The notes below the pieces were generated by a model. It was not told the origin of the DNA and made no database searches. It was given only the letters and a program-made list of their open reading frames with translations. From positions 1 to 14,066 of the forward strand of contig CAJLTZ010000067.1 in NCBI GenBank assembly GCA_905209725.1: a stretch of DNA of 14,066 nucleotides. The letters are read 5' to 3'. The position numbers were made by a program, and so were the translations under genes. The DNA comes from an uncultured Muribaculaceae bacterium (GTDB lineage Bacteria; Bacteroidota; Bacteroidia; Bacteroidales; Muribaculaceae). Position 1 is the stretch's first letter; each line of letters opens with the position of its first letter. Of this stretch, positions 7,083 through 14,066 are shown piece by piece.

Positions 7083-9833
7083 TCATCTTACTTTTGGCTT
7101 GAAGACGTGATTGTCGAGGTCGGTGGAGAACTGTAGCATGTCGTAATCGCTCAGCGGCGTGCCTGCCACGGTCCTGCGGAACAGTTTGCCCAACGCGCCG
7201 GCAAAGGCTTCCATCGCCGAGGTGTTGCCCCCATAGAAGGCGGCATCAGGTTCCCACTTGATCTGGCGTTCGCCGGTCTTCTTCAGCACGATGCCATTGA
7301 GGAAGTCCGAGCCCAGACCCTTGTCGACACGCTTGATGAAGAAACCGCCCAACGGAATCTGGAACGACGGGTCGTCGGCATCAATCCAGCCATACTTAGG
7401 CGAGTAGCGCTGCATCATTCCGAGCGTCATCGTGCCCTTCTCGGCCGCGCCGTCAAGAATCTCCACACGATACATGCCCGGCTGCAGTTCACCCTGGTTG
7501 GCACCGTCGAAAGCAATCATCAGCGAAAAGAGTGGATTGTTGAAGACACCCTGGCAACTGTTGTCGGTAAAGCCGAAATTGGAATATTTCATCACGCCGC
7601 CGTCGATGCGCATATAGCGGTGGCCATTCTCCTCCATGAGTCCGCGCACATCCATCGGCACGAAGAAGAGATTGAGTTTGACCGTACCCTTGTTCTCGCT
7701 GTCGGTGGCCGAAAGGGTTTTTGTGTCGTCGGTGACGATTGCCATATATCCCTGTGAAGGTGCGGCATATTTATTGTCACCACCATCGCCGAGATAAAGG
7801 TATACCGGGAAGCCTACCTGTGGCAAAGCGCCTTCGAGAATGGCGGCTCCTATATTTTCAGTGGTGTCCTTCTTGGTGAAATAGCAGGTGATGTCCATGT
7901 CTCCGAGCACCACGAATTTATTGAAAGTATCGGTGGTGGCAGATTTGCGGCTACAGTCGATATAAGAGATGCGGTATCCCTCGGCGGGAGTGCCGGTGAC
8001 GCGCACAGTGTCGCCATAGGCATATTCGCCCGAGCCATACACCTTGCCTCCCTTTGCGGGGGATGCTATGACGTTTACGCGGTAGCGTACGGAATGTTCG
8101 CCGCCGCCATCCTGCGGGCCGATGGGCACAGTGTCGAATGGAACGAGTCTGTCACGTCGGGGAGTGGGGTCGGGAATCGGGAAGGGACCGCCGGATACAA
8201 GAGTATCGGGTGGTATCGGATAGGGTGGAATAGGAGTCGGCGGGTTAGGCCCGGGCAGTTCACCATTGAACGGCCCCCCGGCAGCAGGATTATCTACGAA
8301 TACCACCTGATATTCACCCTTGGTGTCGATATAGCCGGTGTAGGTGTATTTCTTGCTGCGGTCGGTCGGGTCGGCGAATACGGAGCGGGCTGCCGCGTAG
8401 CCGTCGGGCGACCACTGTCCGAGACGGTTGCTGCCCATCTGTCCGCCGGGCACGTACATTACCGGTTCACCCTCGGTGTTGATGGTGATGTAGTCGTAGG
8501 GGAGAGTGTAATATGGCACGCGGGTGAAATTGATGTCGTAGCCCACGAAATTGTTGGTCTTGAAGGGCCAGCGGCCGGCGATGTCGAAATTGGTGTTGAT
8601 GGTGTAGATCTGGTCTGTGTATTTCTCGAGTTGCACGAAGGCATTTCCGTCGGCGAAACCTGAGCCGTTCGGGAAACTCTTCACCTCTTCCCCTTTCAGG
8701 TTGAAATAGCGGGTTGGCTCCGAGTGGCCGTTGATGGAGAAATATCCGTTGGAGATGTCACTGATATGAGTGGCATACTGCATGGTGGGGACAGCCTCGG
8801 GCACCTCTACCACCTCGTTGCCCTTCTTGTCGATGAAGAACGTCCTTTCGCCTCCACCCTGTTTCTTTTCGATCACGAGAGCGTAGCCGTTTTTAAAGTC
8901 GCGCACATCGATGAAGCGGGGTCGGATGGCGATGGAGCCGTCATTATTCAGGAAGCCCCATGCGCGATCGGGATTACTGTAATAGGCGCGCATTCCCTCG
9001 CTGATATGGCGCATGCGGAGCGCAATGCCCGACTTGGTGTTCATATTGGCCAGATGCGGCCATATCTTCTCTCCCTTGGTGTTGATGTAGAAGAGGTTGA
9101 GTGTGCGGCGTTCGATATTCTCGCACACCATGGCCACGCCGTCGTAGAACTGGGTCATGTTTTCCCATTCATGCGAGAGGGATTTCGACTTGCCGTCGGC
9201 GTAGAGGATCACGGGCGAATGGCGCTGGGTGCCTGTGGCTTTCACCACGCAGGCGCCGGAGTCGAAGCGCGGTTGGCCTTTGGTGAATCCCTCGTAGATG
9301 GCGGGGAAAAGGCGCCGGCCGTCGATTGTCCAGAAACCATAGTAAGCGGAATAGCCGATTTTGCGGTTGTATTCCTGCACGTAGAAGATACCCTCGCTGA
9401 TTACGGGAAGGTTGTCAAACATCATATCCTTCACGAAGAAGCGGGTGCGTGGGGAGAGGTAGGGAGTCGGGGTTTTAGAACGCCAGTTGGCCGGGGTCTT
9501 CGGCTTTTGGGACATTGTCTGGAAGGGAGAGGAGGGACTGGACGCTGCCGATGCAGCCGATGCAGTGGAAGAGGATTGTTTTTGCTTAGCCGGGGACTGA
9601 GCGGGGAGTTGCTGTTCGGACTCCTTCTTTTTTTTCTTCTTGTCGGATTTGGTGATCTTCTCGATTTTCTCGAGCCCTTTGTTGATTTTTCCAAGGCCTT
9701 TGGATAGCTTTTCGAGAAACTGTGCTTCGGCAGTAACCGGAAAGCAGAGTGCTGAAATGATAGCCAGAGCGGCCGCCGGAATCATGTGTCGGGCGCTGAA
9801 GGCCCGCAGCATGGATTTTGCGCGAAGGTTCAT
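7083..9833 (-). CDS. Exported WG-repeat / InlB-B-like multidomain protein
   Basis: I recognise domain types here but not a named gene. The product is 916 residues. An N-terminal signal peptide (about residues 1-37) ends AEA. A Lys-rich, probably helical segment follows (about 39-72, including six consecutive Lys), then a low-complexity Ser/Ala/Pro/Gln linker (75-120). The middle region (about 130-515) carries degenerate WG-type repeats, e.g. GFWTIDGRRLFPAIYEGF (166-183), FYINTKGEKIWP (248-259), WGFLNNDGSIAIRPRF (292-307), FFIDKKGNEVVE (332-343) and GYIDTKGEY (500-508). A Pro-rich linker (527-570) leads to an InlB-B/Flg_new-like beta domain (about 583-655, RYRVNVIASPAKGGKVYG...YAYGDTV...AEGYRI). 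A C-terminal domain that I cannot name (about 660-916) looks beta-rich. It is probably periplasmic or surface-exposed; no lipobox or obvious sorting domain is visible. It appears to be a single-gene transcript with its own promoter and terminator. Confidence 0.85.
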   Translation of the reverse strand: MNLRAKSMLRAFSARHMIPAAALAIISALCFPVTAEAQFLEKLSKGLGKINKGLEKIEKITKSDKKKKKKESEQQLPAQSPAKQKQSSSTASAASAASSPSSPFQTMSQKPKTPANWRSKTPTPYLSPRTRFFVKDMMFDNLPVISEGIFYVQEYNRKIGYSAYYGFWTIDGRRLFPAIYEGFTKGQPRFDSGACVVKATGTQRHSPVILYADGKSKSLSHEWENMTQFYDGVAMVCENIERRTLNLFYINTKGEKIWPHLANMNTKSGIALRMRHISEGMRAYYSNPDRAWGFLNNDGSIAIRPRFIDVRDFKNGYALVIEKKQGGGERTFFIDKKGNEVVEVPEAVPTMQYATHISDISNGYFSINGHSEPTRYFNLKGEEVKSFPNGSGFADGNAFVQLEKYTDQIYTINTNFDIAGRWPFKTNNFVGYDINFTRVPYYTLPYDYITINTEGEPVMYVPGGQMGSNRLGQWSPDGYAAARSVFADPTDRSKKYTYTGYIDTKGEYQVVFVDNPAAGGPFNGELPGPNPPTPIPPYPIPPDTLVSGGPFPIPDPTPRRDRLVPFDTVPIGPQDGGGEHSVRYRVNVIASPAKGGKVYGSGEYAYGDTVRVTGTPAEGYRISYIDCSRKSATTDTFNKFVVLGDMDITCYFTKKDTTENIGAAILEGALPQVGFPVYLYLGDGGDNKYAAPSQGYMAIVTDDTKTLSATDSENKGTVKLNLFFVPMDVRGLMEENGHRYMRIDGGVMKYSNFGFTDNSCQGVFNNPLFSLMIAFDGANQGELQPGMYRVEILDGAAEKGTMTLGMMQRYSPKYGWIDADDPSFQIPLGGFFIKRVDKGLGSDFLNGIVLKKTGERQIKWEPDAAFYGGNTSAMEAFAGALGKLFRRTVAGTPLSDYDMLQFSTDLDNHVFKPKVR

Positions 9834-9868
9834 GGTGGTCGTTGTTGTTTGTTAATGTGTTAAAAACA

Positions 9869-9900
9869 CAAAGGTAATATAAAAATCGACATCATGCAAA
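9869..9900 (-). promoter_or_regulatory. Bacteroidota-type promoter of the WG-repeat gene
   Basis: On the minus strand TTTG (9900-9897) is followed after exactly 20 bases by TACCTTTG (9876-9869), a perfect TAnnTTTG -7 element. The predicted start is near 9863, giving a leader of about 30 bases before the ATG at 9833. No Shine-Dalgarno sequence is obvious in that leader. The -33 element lies within about 45 bases of where recognisable homology to the neighbouring DXS remnant begins. Confidence 0.7.
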
Positions 9901-9931
9901 GCCATCGCCGCAAAAAGCGTCAGAAGAGTAG

Positions 9932-11088
9932 AAATCCGCTTGGTTATTTACCGGTCGCGTTGATGGTTTCATCGATCCTCACTGCTTTACCAAGGTCGGG
10001 GAATATACCGACCCCTCCGAGAGTCCTGAATACGACATCTTCTATGCCGGACACACATCTCCATCCCTTAGCCTATGCACCGGTCTCGCCAAGGCTCGCG
10101 AATTGGAAGATGGCAAATATAATATCGTGGCCTTTATCGGCGACGGTTCCCTTTCAGGCGGTCAGGCCCTGGAGGGACTGAACAATGCCGGAGCCTTCGG
10201 AGCAAACTTCATCTGCATCGTCAACGACAACCAGATGGCCATAGCCGAAACCCACGGAGCCCTCTATGACAACCTGCGTCTCATTCGCGAAACCAACGGC
10301 ACCGCCGACCTCAACCTTTTCCGCGCCTTTGGCTTTGATTATATCTATGTGGCTGAGGGCAATAACGTCGAGGCCCTCATCGAGGCTTTCCGCAAAGTGA
10401 AGGATGCTGACCATCCCGTGGTGGTGCATATCAACACCCAGAAAGGGGAGGGCTATGCCCCTGCCGAACGTGACCGCGAGAAGTTCCACTGGTCGATGCC
10501 ATTCGACATCGACACCGGCGAACTGCTGCACGTAGACAGCGAGCCCTCCTATACCGATGTGCTGAAAGCCTTTATCCAGGAGAAACATCAAACCGATCCC
10601 AGGCTGCTCGTGATCTCTTCTGCCACGCCCGACTCCTTCGGCTTCGGTCCTGAGGAGCGCAAGGCCCTCGGCAAACATTACATCGACGTCGGTATCGCCG
10701 AGCAGACGGCAGTCTCTGTCCTGGCAGGCGCCGCACGCGATGGTGCGAAATCGGTGTATGCCGTGATCTGTTCCTTCCTGCAGCGAGCCTACGACCAGCT
10801 ACTTGAAGACTGGGCCATGAATCCCGGAGGTGGCCTGATGGTGGTCGACTGCGCCGGAGTGTGCGGTATTCCCGACCTTACGCACCTCGGTTTCTGGGAC
10901 ATCCCGATGGTGACATCCATCCCCAACATCATCTATCTTGCGCCGGCGAATGCCGAGGAATTACGCGCGATGCTCGAATGGGGCTATGCCCAGGATTCTC
11001 TGAAAGTGGCCATGAGAATCCCCACATATAGTTATGAACATGCATGCCCGACCAGATAGCGGCAGAAATCCTGAAGGCCGTTAAGTGA
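9932..11088 (+). pseudogene. Decayed 1-deoxy-D-xylulose-5-phosphate synthase-like gene (5' truncated, internal deletion)
   Basis: The frame from 9932 to 11059 matches the short (~580-590 residue) DXS/transketolase-like family. It begins abruptly at LFTGRVDGFIDP (from 9944) after an in-frame TAG (9929-9931). It continues through GHTSPSLSLCTGLAKARE, the thiamine-diphosphate motif GDGSLSGG...LNNAG (from about 10139) and VNDNQMAIAETHG. Further on are HWSMPFDIDTGE, DVGIAEQTAV (family usually IAE-[EQ]-HAV), FLQRAYDQL and THLGFWDIPM, up to VAMRIP near 11020. The first ~70-80 residues with the N-terminal catalytic His are missing. After about 11040 the frame changes. A separate frame from 11044 to 11088 encodes MPDQIAAEILKAVK and a stop, which looks like the original C-terminus. 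About 190 codons of the transketolase C-terminal domain are therefore deleted. An active enzyme is not expected. The remaining ~370 codons are intact, suggesting recent decay. Confidence 0.85.
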
Positions 11089-11116
11089 CTCTCGCGGCAA
11101 TTCCGCTGAAAATAAT

Positions 11117-11124
11117 TAAATTTG
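11117..11124 (+). promoter_or_regulatory. Candidate -7 promoter element of the RNA methyltransferase gene
   Basis: TAAATTTG at 11117-11124 matches the Bacteroidota -7 consensus TAnnTTTG and lies 54 bases before the ATG at 11179. No good TTTG is seen 19-21 bases upstream, so the -33 part is weak. The resulting leader contains a small bulged stem (CATAGCCC with GGGCGGCTTATG, 11136-11159). The element lies just beyond the stranded 3' end of the DXS remnant. Confidence 0.5.
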
Positions 11125-11178
11125 CAGCTTGTAAGCATAGCCCCAATGGGCGGCTTATGAACTGCAATTTATAATCGA

Positions 11179-11979
11179 ATGAATATTATTGAGATTGAGG
11201 GGCTGGAGGATGCTCGGCTTGCTCCGTTTAGCCGGCTTACCGAGGCACAACTTCGCAACCGGCTTCATCCCGGCCGCGGAATCTTCATCGCCGAAAGTCC
11301 GAAGGTGATCCGCGTGGCGCTTGACGCCGGTTATCAACCGGTGTCGCTACTCTGCGAACAACGGCATATCGAGGGTGATGCGGCCGATATTATAGCCCGT
11401 TGTCCAGAAATCCCTGTTTTTACGGGCCACCGTGAGATGCTGTCCTCGCTCACAGGATATACCCTCACGCGGGGTGTGCTTTGTGCCATGCGTCGTCCTG
11501 CTGAGTGTTCCATTGCCGATATTTGCAGGGATGCGCGAAGGGTGGCTGTGATAGATTCCGTCACTGACACCACCAATATCGGCGCCATTTTCCGCAGTGC
11601 GGCAGCATTAGGCATCGATGCCGTGGCTCTCACACCCACATCCTGCGACCCGTTAAATCGACGCTCCGTGCGAGTGTCGATGGGGAGTGTATTCCTTGTG
11701 CCGTGGGGGTGGTGCCGCTCCGACCTCTCCGACCTGCGTGAGGCCGGATTCAAAATAGCGGCAATGGCGCTGCGGCAGGATTCAGTGTCTCTTCTTGATC
11801 CTTACCTGAATGCGGAACCGCGCCTCGCCATTGTGATGGGCACAGAGGGGGAGGGACTGCCCGGCAGCGTGATTGATGCCGCCGACTATACCGTGATGAT
11901 ACCGATGGCCCATGGCGTCGACTCCCTCAATGTGGCAGCCGCATCAGCTGTGGCATTCTGGCAGTTATGCAGCCGCTAA
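11179..11979 (+). CDS. TrmH/SpoU-family RNA 2'-O-ribose methyltransferase
   Basis: This 266-residue member of the SPOUT superfamily would transfer a methyl group from S-adenosylmethionine to a ribose 2'-OH in tRNA or rRNA. All three SpoU motifs are visible: motif 1 DTTNIGAIFRSA (residues 130-141, with N133 and catalytic R139), motif 2 VMGTEGEGLP (219-228), and motif 3 IPMAHGVDSLNVAAASA (241-257, with S249-L250-N251). The N-terminal part (about 10-105) resembles the substrate-binding domain of this family (FIAESPKVIRVAL, LTRGVLCAMRRP). The length is normal. The exact RNA target cannot be assigned from sequence. Its TAA overlaps the TAG of the convergent SpoIID-domain gene (shared bases CTAA). 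A TAAATTTG element 54 bases upstream may be its promoter. Confidence 0.92.
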   Translation: MNIIEIEGLEDARLAPFSRLTEAQLRNRLHPGRGIFIAESPKVIRVALDAGYQPVSLLCEQRHIEGDAADIIARCPEIPVFTGHREMLSSLTGYTLTRGVLCAMRRPAECSIADICRDARRVAVIDSVTDTTNIGAIFRSAAALGIDAVALTPTSCDPLNRRSVRVSMGSVFLVPWGWCRSDLSDLREAGFKIAAMALRQDSVSLLDPYLNAEPRLAIVMGTEGEGLPGSVIDAADYTVMIPMAHGVDSLNVAAASAVAFWQLCSR

Positions 11980-13259
11980 TATATAGGGCAGTCGCAGTGC
12001 AGTCGCTCCGCAACTGTGCCGGGGAAGTAGTGGGCGAGGATCTGGCGGTAGGTGTAGCCGCGGAGGGCCATCATCGCGGCACCGATCTGGCAGAGGCCTA
12101 CACCGTGGCCCCAGCCGGCGCCTCGGAAATGCCAGTTGCCCTGTGTGTCCATTTTGGCTACAAACGCACTGCTCGGCAAGTGGCTTCGCGACAACCAGCG
12201 GCGTATCTCTAATTCCTTGCCGATTCTTACAGTGCGCTTCGTGCCCTCTATATCAAGAAGATGGATTCTCCCGGAAGTGCCTCGCTTCAATGCACGTAGC
12301 GCCTTGACTTTCCCGAAGTCTATTCCGGATTTAAGCATCAGGATTTCTCTGAGCGTGGTGGCTGACATCTGTTCTTCCCAGCGGTAACTGTCGTTTACGC
12401 CCGGTGTGAAGCGCTCCAGGTCGTATGGATTAAGCACCATCTCCAGCGATTCCCTGTCGGGATTCGAGCAGAAAGCGTCGGGGCGCGATTCAATCCATTC
12501 CCGCGCCGTGGCTTCGTCGCGCAGGTCGGGATAGGGTGATTCGGGAACCAAGTCGCGGCCGGGCTGAAGATAGGGTAGGTCGTGAGGCGCCCAGCAGGAG
12601 GAGAATACCTCGAAGGCGCCGCCGCAACATTTTGAGAAGCGTGCGTCGCAGAGAGTGCCATCATGCATGAGCACTTCGCCGGCAGTGGCGCGCACTGCCT
12701 CCTCGGCTTCGGGTCGGATGCGGTCAATTCCCTGGTAGCGCTGGCAATGGTCGTCGGCACAGACATCATAGCCATCGTGACCATCGGCGTCATACCAGCG
12801 GATTATCTCTTCTACATCTTCTCTCCTCTGTAATCGCGCATTGCAAGTGTCGTCTGTAGGCTCTTGATTTGCAGTGGCATCGCTTTCCTTTTGCCTTCGT
12901 TCCAAGATGCGGGCCAATGCCCAACTGCGGGATATCACGGCATGAGCCTTGAGGAGTTCGGCATGGGAGGTGGCCTTCATCTCCGAGGAGATTACGCTCA
13001 CGAGGTAATCCTCCAAGGGAAGAGTATTGATGACCGTCTCGAGTCCGTCGCGGCTTACAATCTCCATTTCGCCCGAGAAGTGCTGGCATTCACGCCGTTC
13101 CCAGTGGAACTGTTTGCCGATAGTTACGTCAGCAATCTCATATGAGCCGTCAGCCAGCCGCCGCACATCCAGGTGCGGTGCCGAGGCAATCCCCACGCGA
13201 ATCAGCGTAGCCGCCGCCCCATCTTGAACATCCATCCCTTCACTCTTAAAATCGCTCAT
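11976..13259 (-). CDS. SpoIID/LytB-domain protein (Bacteroidales type)
   Basis: This 427-residue protein carries the SpoIID fold, which in SpoIID itself is a peptidoglycan lytic transglycosylase. The conserved block LPLEDYLVSVISSEMKATS is at about residues 80-98, with the Glu equivalent to the SpoIID catalytic residue at E93, followed by ELLKAHAVISRSWAL (101-115). The cysteine-rich segment RFSKCCGG is at 207-214, and the C-terminal hallmark GWGHGVGLCQIGAAMMA at 382-398. Between residues 120 and 150 there is a polar insertion. No hydrophobic signal peptide or membrane segment is visible, which is odd for a wall-acting domain; as far as I recall the Bacteroidales members generally lack one. The ATG at 13259 is used; Met9 (13235) is possible and would suit the very close upstream promoter element better. 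Confidence 0.88.
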   Translation of the reverse strand: MSDFKSEGMDVQDGAAATLIRVGIASAPHLDVRRLADGSYEIADVTIGKQFHWERRECQHFSGEMEIVSRDGLETVINTLPLEDYLVSVISSEMKATSHAELLKAHAVISRSWALARILERRQKESDATANQEPTDDTCNARLQRREDVEEIIRWYDADGHDGYDVCADDHCQRYQGIDRIRPEAEEAVRATAGEVLMHDGTLCDARFSKCCGGAFEVFSSCWAPHDLPYLQPGRDLVPESPYPDLRDEATAREWIESRPDAFCSNPDRESLEMVLNPYDLERFTPGVNDSYRWEEQMSATTLREILMLKSGIDFGKVKALRALKRGTSGRIHLLDIEGTKRTVRIGKELEIRRWLSRSHLPSSAFVAKMDTQGNWHFRGAGWGHGVGLCQIGAAMMALRGYTYRQILAHYFPGTVAERLHCDCPIY

Positions 13260-13264
13260 GCCCG

Positions 13265-13272
13265 CAAATTTA
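13265..13272 (-). promoter_or_regulatory. Candidate -7 promoter element very close to the SpoIID-domain start
   Basis: On the minus strand TAAATTTG (13272-13265) matches TAnnTTTG and lies only five bases before the ATG at 13259. The upstream -33 element is weak. If real, transcription would begin at or within the first codons, implying a leaderless mRNA or use of the internal Met9 codon at 13235. Confidence 0.4.
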
Positions 13273-13335
13273 CAAAAAATCCCCCTAAAGTCTGATTATT
13301 TTGGTTAGAATGCGCTATAAAATCATCGGCAAATA

Positions 13336-13356
13336 AACCAAAAACTAATTTTGGTT
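13336..13356. repeat. Perfect AT-rich inverted repeat (AACCAAAA / TTTTGGTT)
   Basis: AACCAAAA (13336-13343) and TTTTGGTT (13349-13356) form an 8-bp perfect inverted repeat with a five-base loop. A further copy of the 9-mer ATTTTGGTT lies at 13298-13306, 50 bases upstream of the matching copy at 13348-13356. The cluster is located in the gap between the divergent SpoIID-domain gene and the hydrolase remnant. It could be a protein-binding site or chance AT-rich symmetry. Confidence 0.5.
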
Positions 13357-13364
13357 GTTTAAAA

Positions 13365-13997
13365 ATGGCTCAGGCGACGGGGCAAGTTATGTGGACGTCA
13401 TGCAGATGCAGGAAAATTGTTGAGCCGACATTTGAACGACCGGCACCGACACTCGCATCTTTGAGGTTTGAAGTTTTTTCGGCACTTGCATATGGATCTC
13501 AGGGAATCATATTCAACACTTATGCAAATACTCCCAATAACGCTGACCAGAAATTCTCAAATGCCCCTGTAGATAATAATGGCAATAAAACCGCTACCTG
13601 GTATCTCGTACAACAGGTGATTTCGGAGATCAAACGTTATACTGATGTGTTTTTAGGTGGTATTCCGGTTGCAATAAGACATACAGGATCCATGGTTTAC
13701 CCAGGTGCCACACCATTATCCGGAGAAATAGGCCCATGCCTATCTGTTAACAGCAGAAATGCAGGAGTGCTAGTGTCACATTTTGCAAACCACGGGGATA
13801 ATTACCTTATCATAGTCAATCATGATTTTCAAAATGCACAACCACTCTCTTTGAAATTCGCGTCTAATCGAATAGTAACAGAATTAACTACAGTCAATCT
13901 GGATCAAGTGGCTAATACAGTGGTTAATTCTGACGGCACAAGAACTATTGCAAGAACACTTCAAGCGGGTGGCTACCTAATCTTTAAATGGTTCTGA
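13365..13997 (+). pseudogene. C-terminal remnant of a glycoside-hydrolase-like protein
   Basis: The 210-codon open frame encodes only the C-terminal part of a carbohydrate-active protein type common in Bacteroidales. Recognisable family sequence starts around residue 27 (APTLASLRFEVFSALAYGS), corresponding to the end of a TIM-barrel hydrolase domain. It continues with QQVISEIKRYTDVFLGG and RHTG (about 82-107), then a C-terminal beta domain (HGDNYLIIVNHDF at 143-155, ending GGYLIFKW). The first 26 residues do not look like the family. In another frame, 13358-13420 reads LFKNGSGDGASYVDVMQMQENC and then a stop, which may be a displaced upstream fragment. No signal peptide is present. Base composition is visibly AT-richer than the rest of the window. 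The catalytic part is absent, so function is unlikely. The exact hydrolase family is not assigned. Confidence 0.6.
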
Positions 13998-14066
13998 TAT
14001 GCCGTAATGTCTTTAACCTACATTATTCATAGGGTGCCTTAACGTGCGGCACTGGGCTGAAACCAC

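Noticed and set aside
8724..9707. Long plus-strand open frame (327 codons) opposite the WG-repeat gene
   Set aside because: The opposite strand has a clear signal peptide, known repeat motifs and a strong promoter; the plus-strand translation shows no recognisable motif. It is a product of codon bias.
9894..10181. 95-codon plus-strand open frame upstream of the DXS-like segment
   Set aside because: The DXS-like homology runs through the same bases in another frame (from 9944), so this frame is a shadow.
14051..14060. 10-mer TGGGCTGAAA also present near 6921
   Set aside because: Many shared 10-mers are expected by chance in a window of this size and the flanks differ.
1..14066. CRISPR array, tRNA/rRNA genes, transposase or integrase genes
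   Set aside because: No regularly spaced repeats, cloverleaf-like segments or mobile-element proteins were recognised on either strand.

Overview
The window looks like a chromosomal segment of a gut Bacteroidales, possibly a Muribaculaceae-like genome. This is inferred from three things: gene families typical of Bacteroidota (WG-repeat secreted protein, Bacteroidales-type SpoIID protein without a signal peptide, short-type DXS paralogue), candidate promoters of the Bacteroidota form TTTG-N~20-TAnnTTTG, and start sites that mostly lack strong Shine-Dalgarno sequences. No tRNA, rRNA, CRISPR array or intact mobile element was recognised.

Positions 84-6819 (minus strand) hold one tightly packed seven-gene operon, read from right to left: TetR-type regulator, TolC-type outer-membrane factor, lipoprotein HlyD-type adaptor, two ABC ATPases, two ABC-2 permeases. 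Adjacent genes overlap by a few bases or lie 3-4 bases apart, except at the adaptor/first ATPase junction, where a duplicated ribosome-binding segment with two tiny ORFs sits. Together the genes encode a complete inner-to-outer-membrane exporter with its own local regulator. The layout resembles E. coli cecR-ybhG-ybhF-ybhS-ybhR, but the fused double ATPase YbhF is split into two genes and a TolC gene is built in. The two ATPases carry complementary defects, suggesting an asymmetric heterodimer with one working ATP site. A promoter and a small inverted repeat lie in front of the regulator.

Positions 6820-7082 are intergenic: promoter/operator, a long hairpin (probable terminator of the next gene) and a 3 x 9-bp tandem repeat. 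Positions 7083-9833 (minus) encode a 916-residue exported multi-domain protein with WG-type repeats, a proline-rich linker and an InlB-B-like domain, behind a near-ideal Bacteroidota promoter.

Positions 9932-11088 (plus) are a decayed 1-deoxyxylulose-5-phosphate synthase-like gene. Its 5' end is gone, and roughly 190 internal codons near the 3' end are deleted, leaving the original C-terminal residues stranded in another frame. Next come a TrmH/SpoU RNA methyltransferase (plus, 11179-11979) and a convergent SpoIID/LytB-domain protein (minus, 11976-13259) whose stop codons overlap. At the right end (13365-13997, plus) is an AT-richer C-terminal remnant of a glycoside-hydrolase-like protein. 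Positions 1-83 and 13998-14066 show nothing I can assign.
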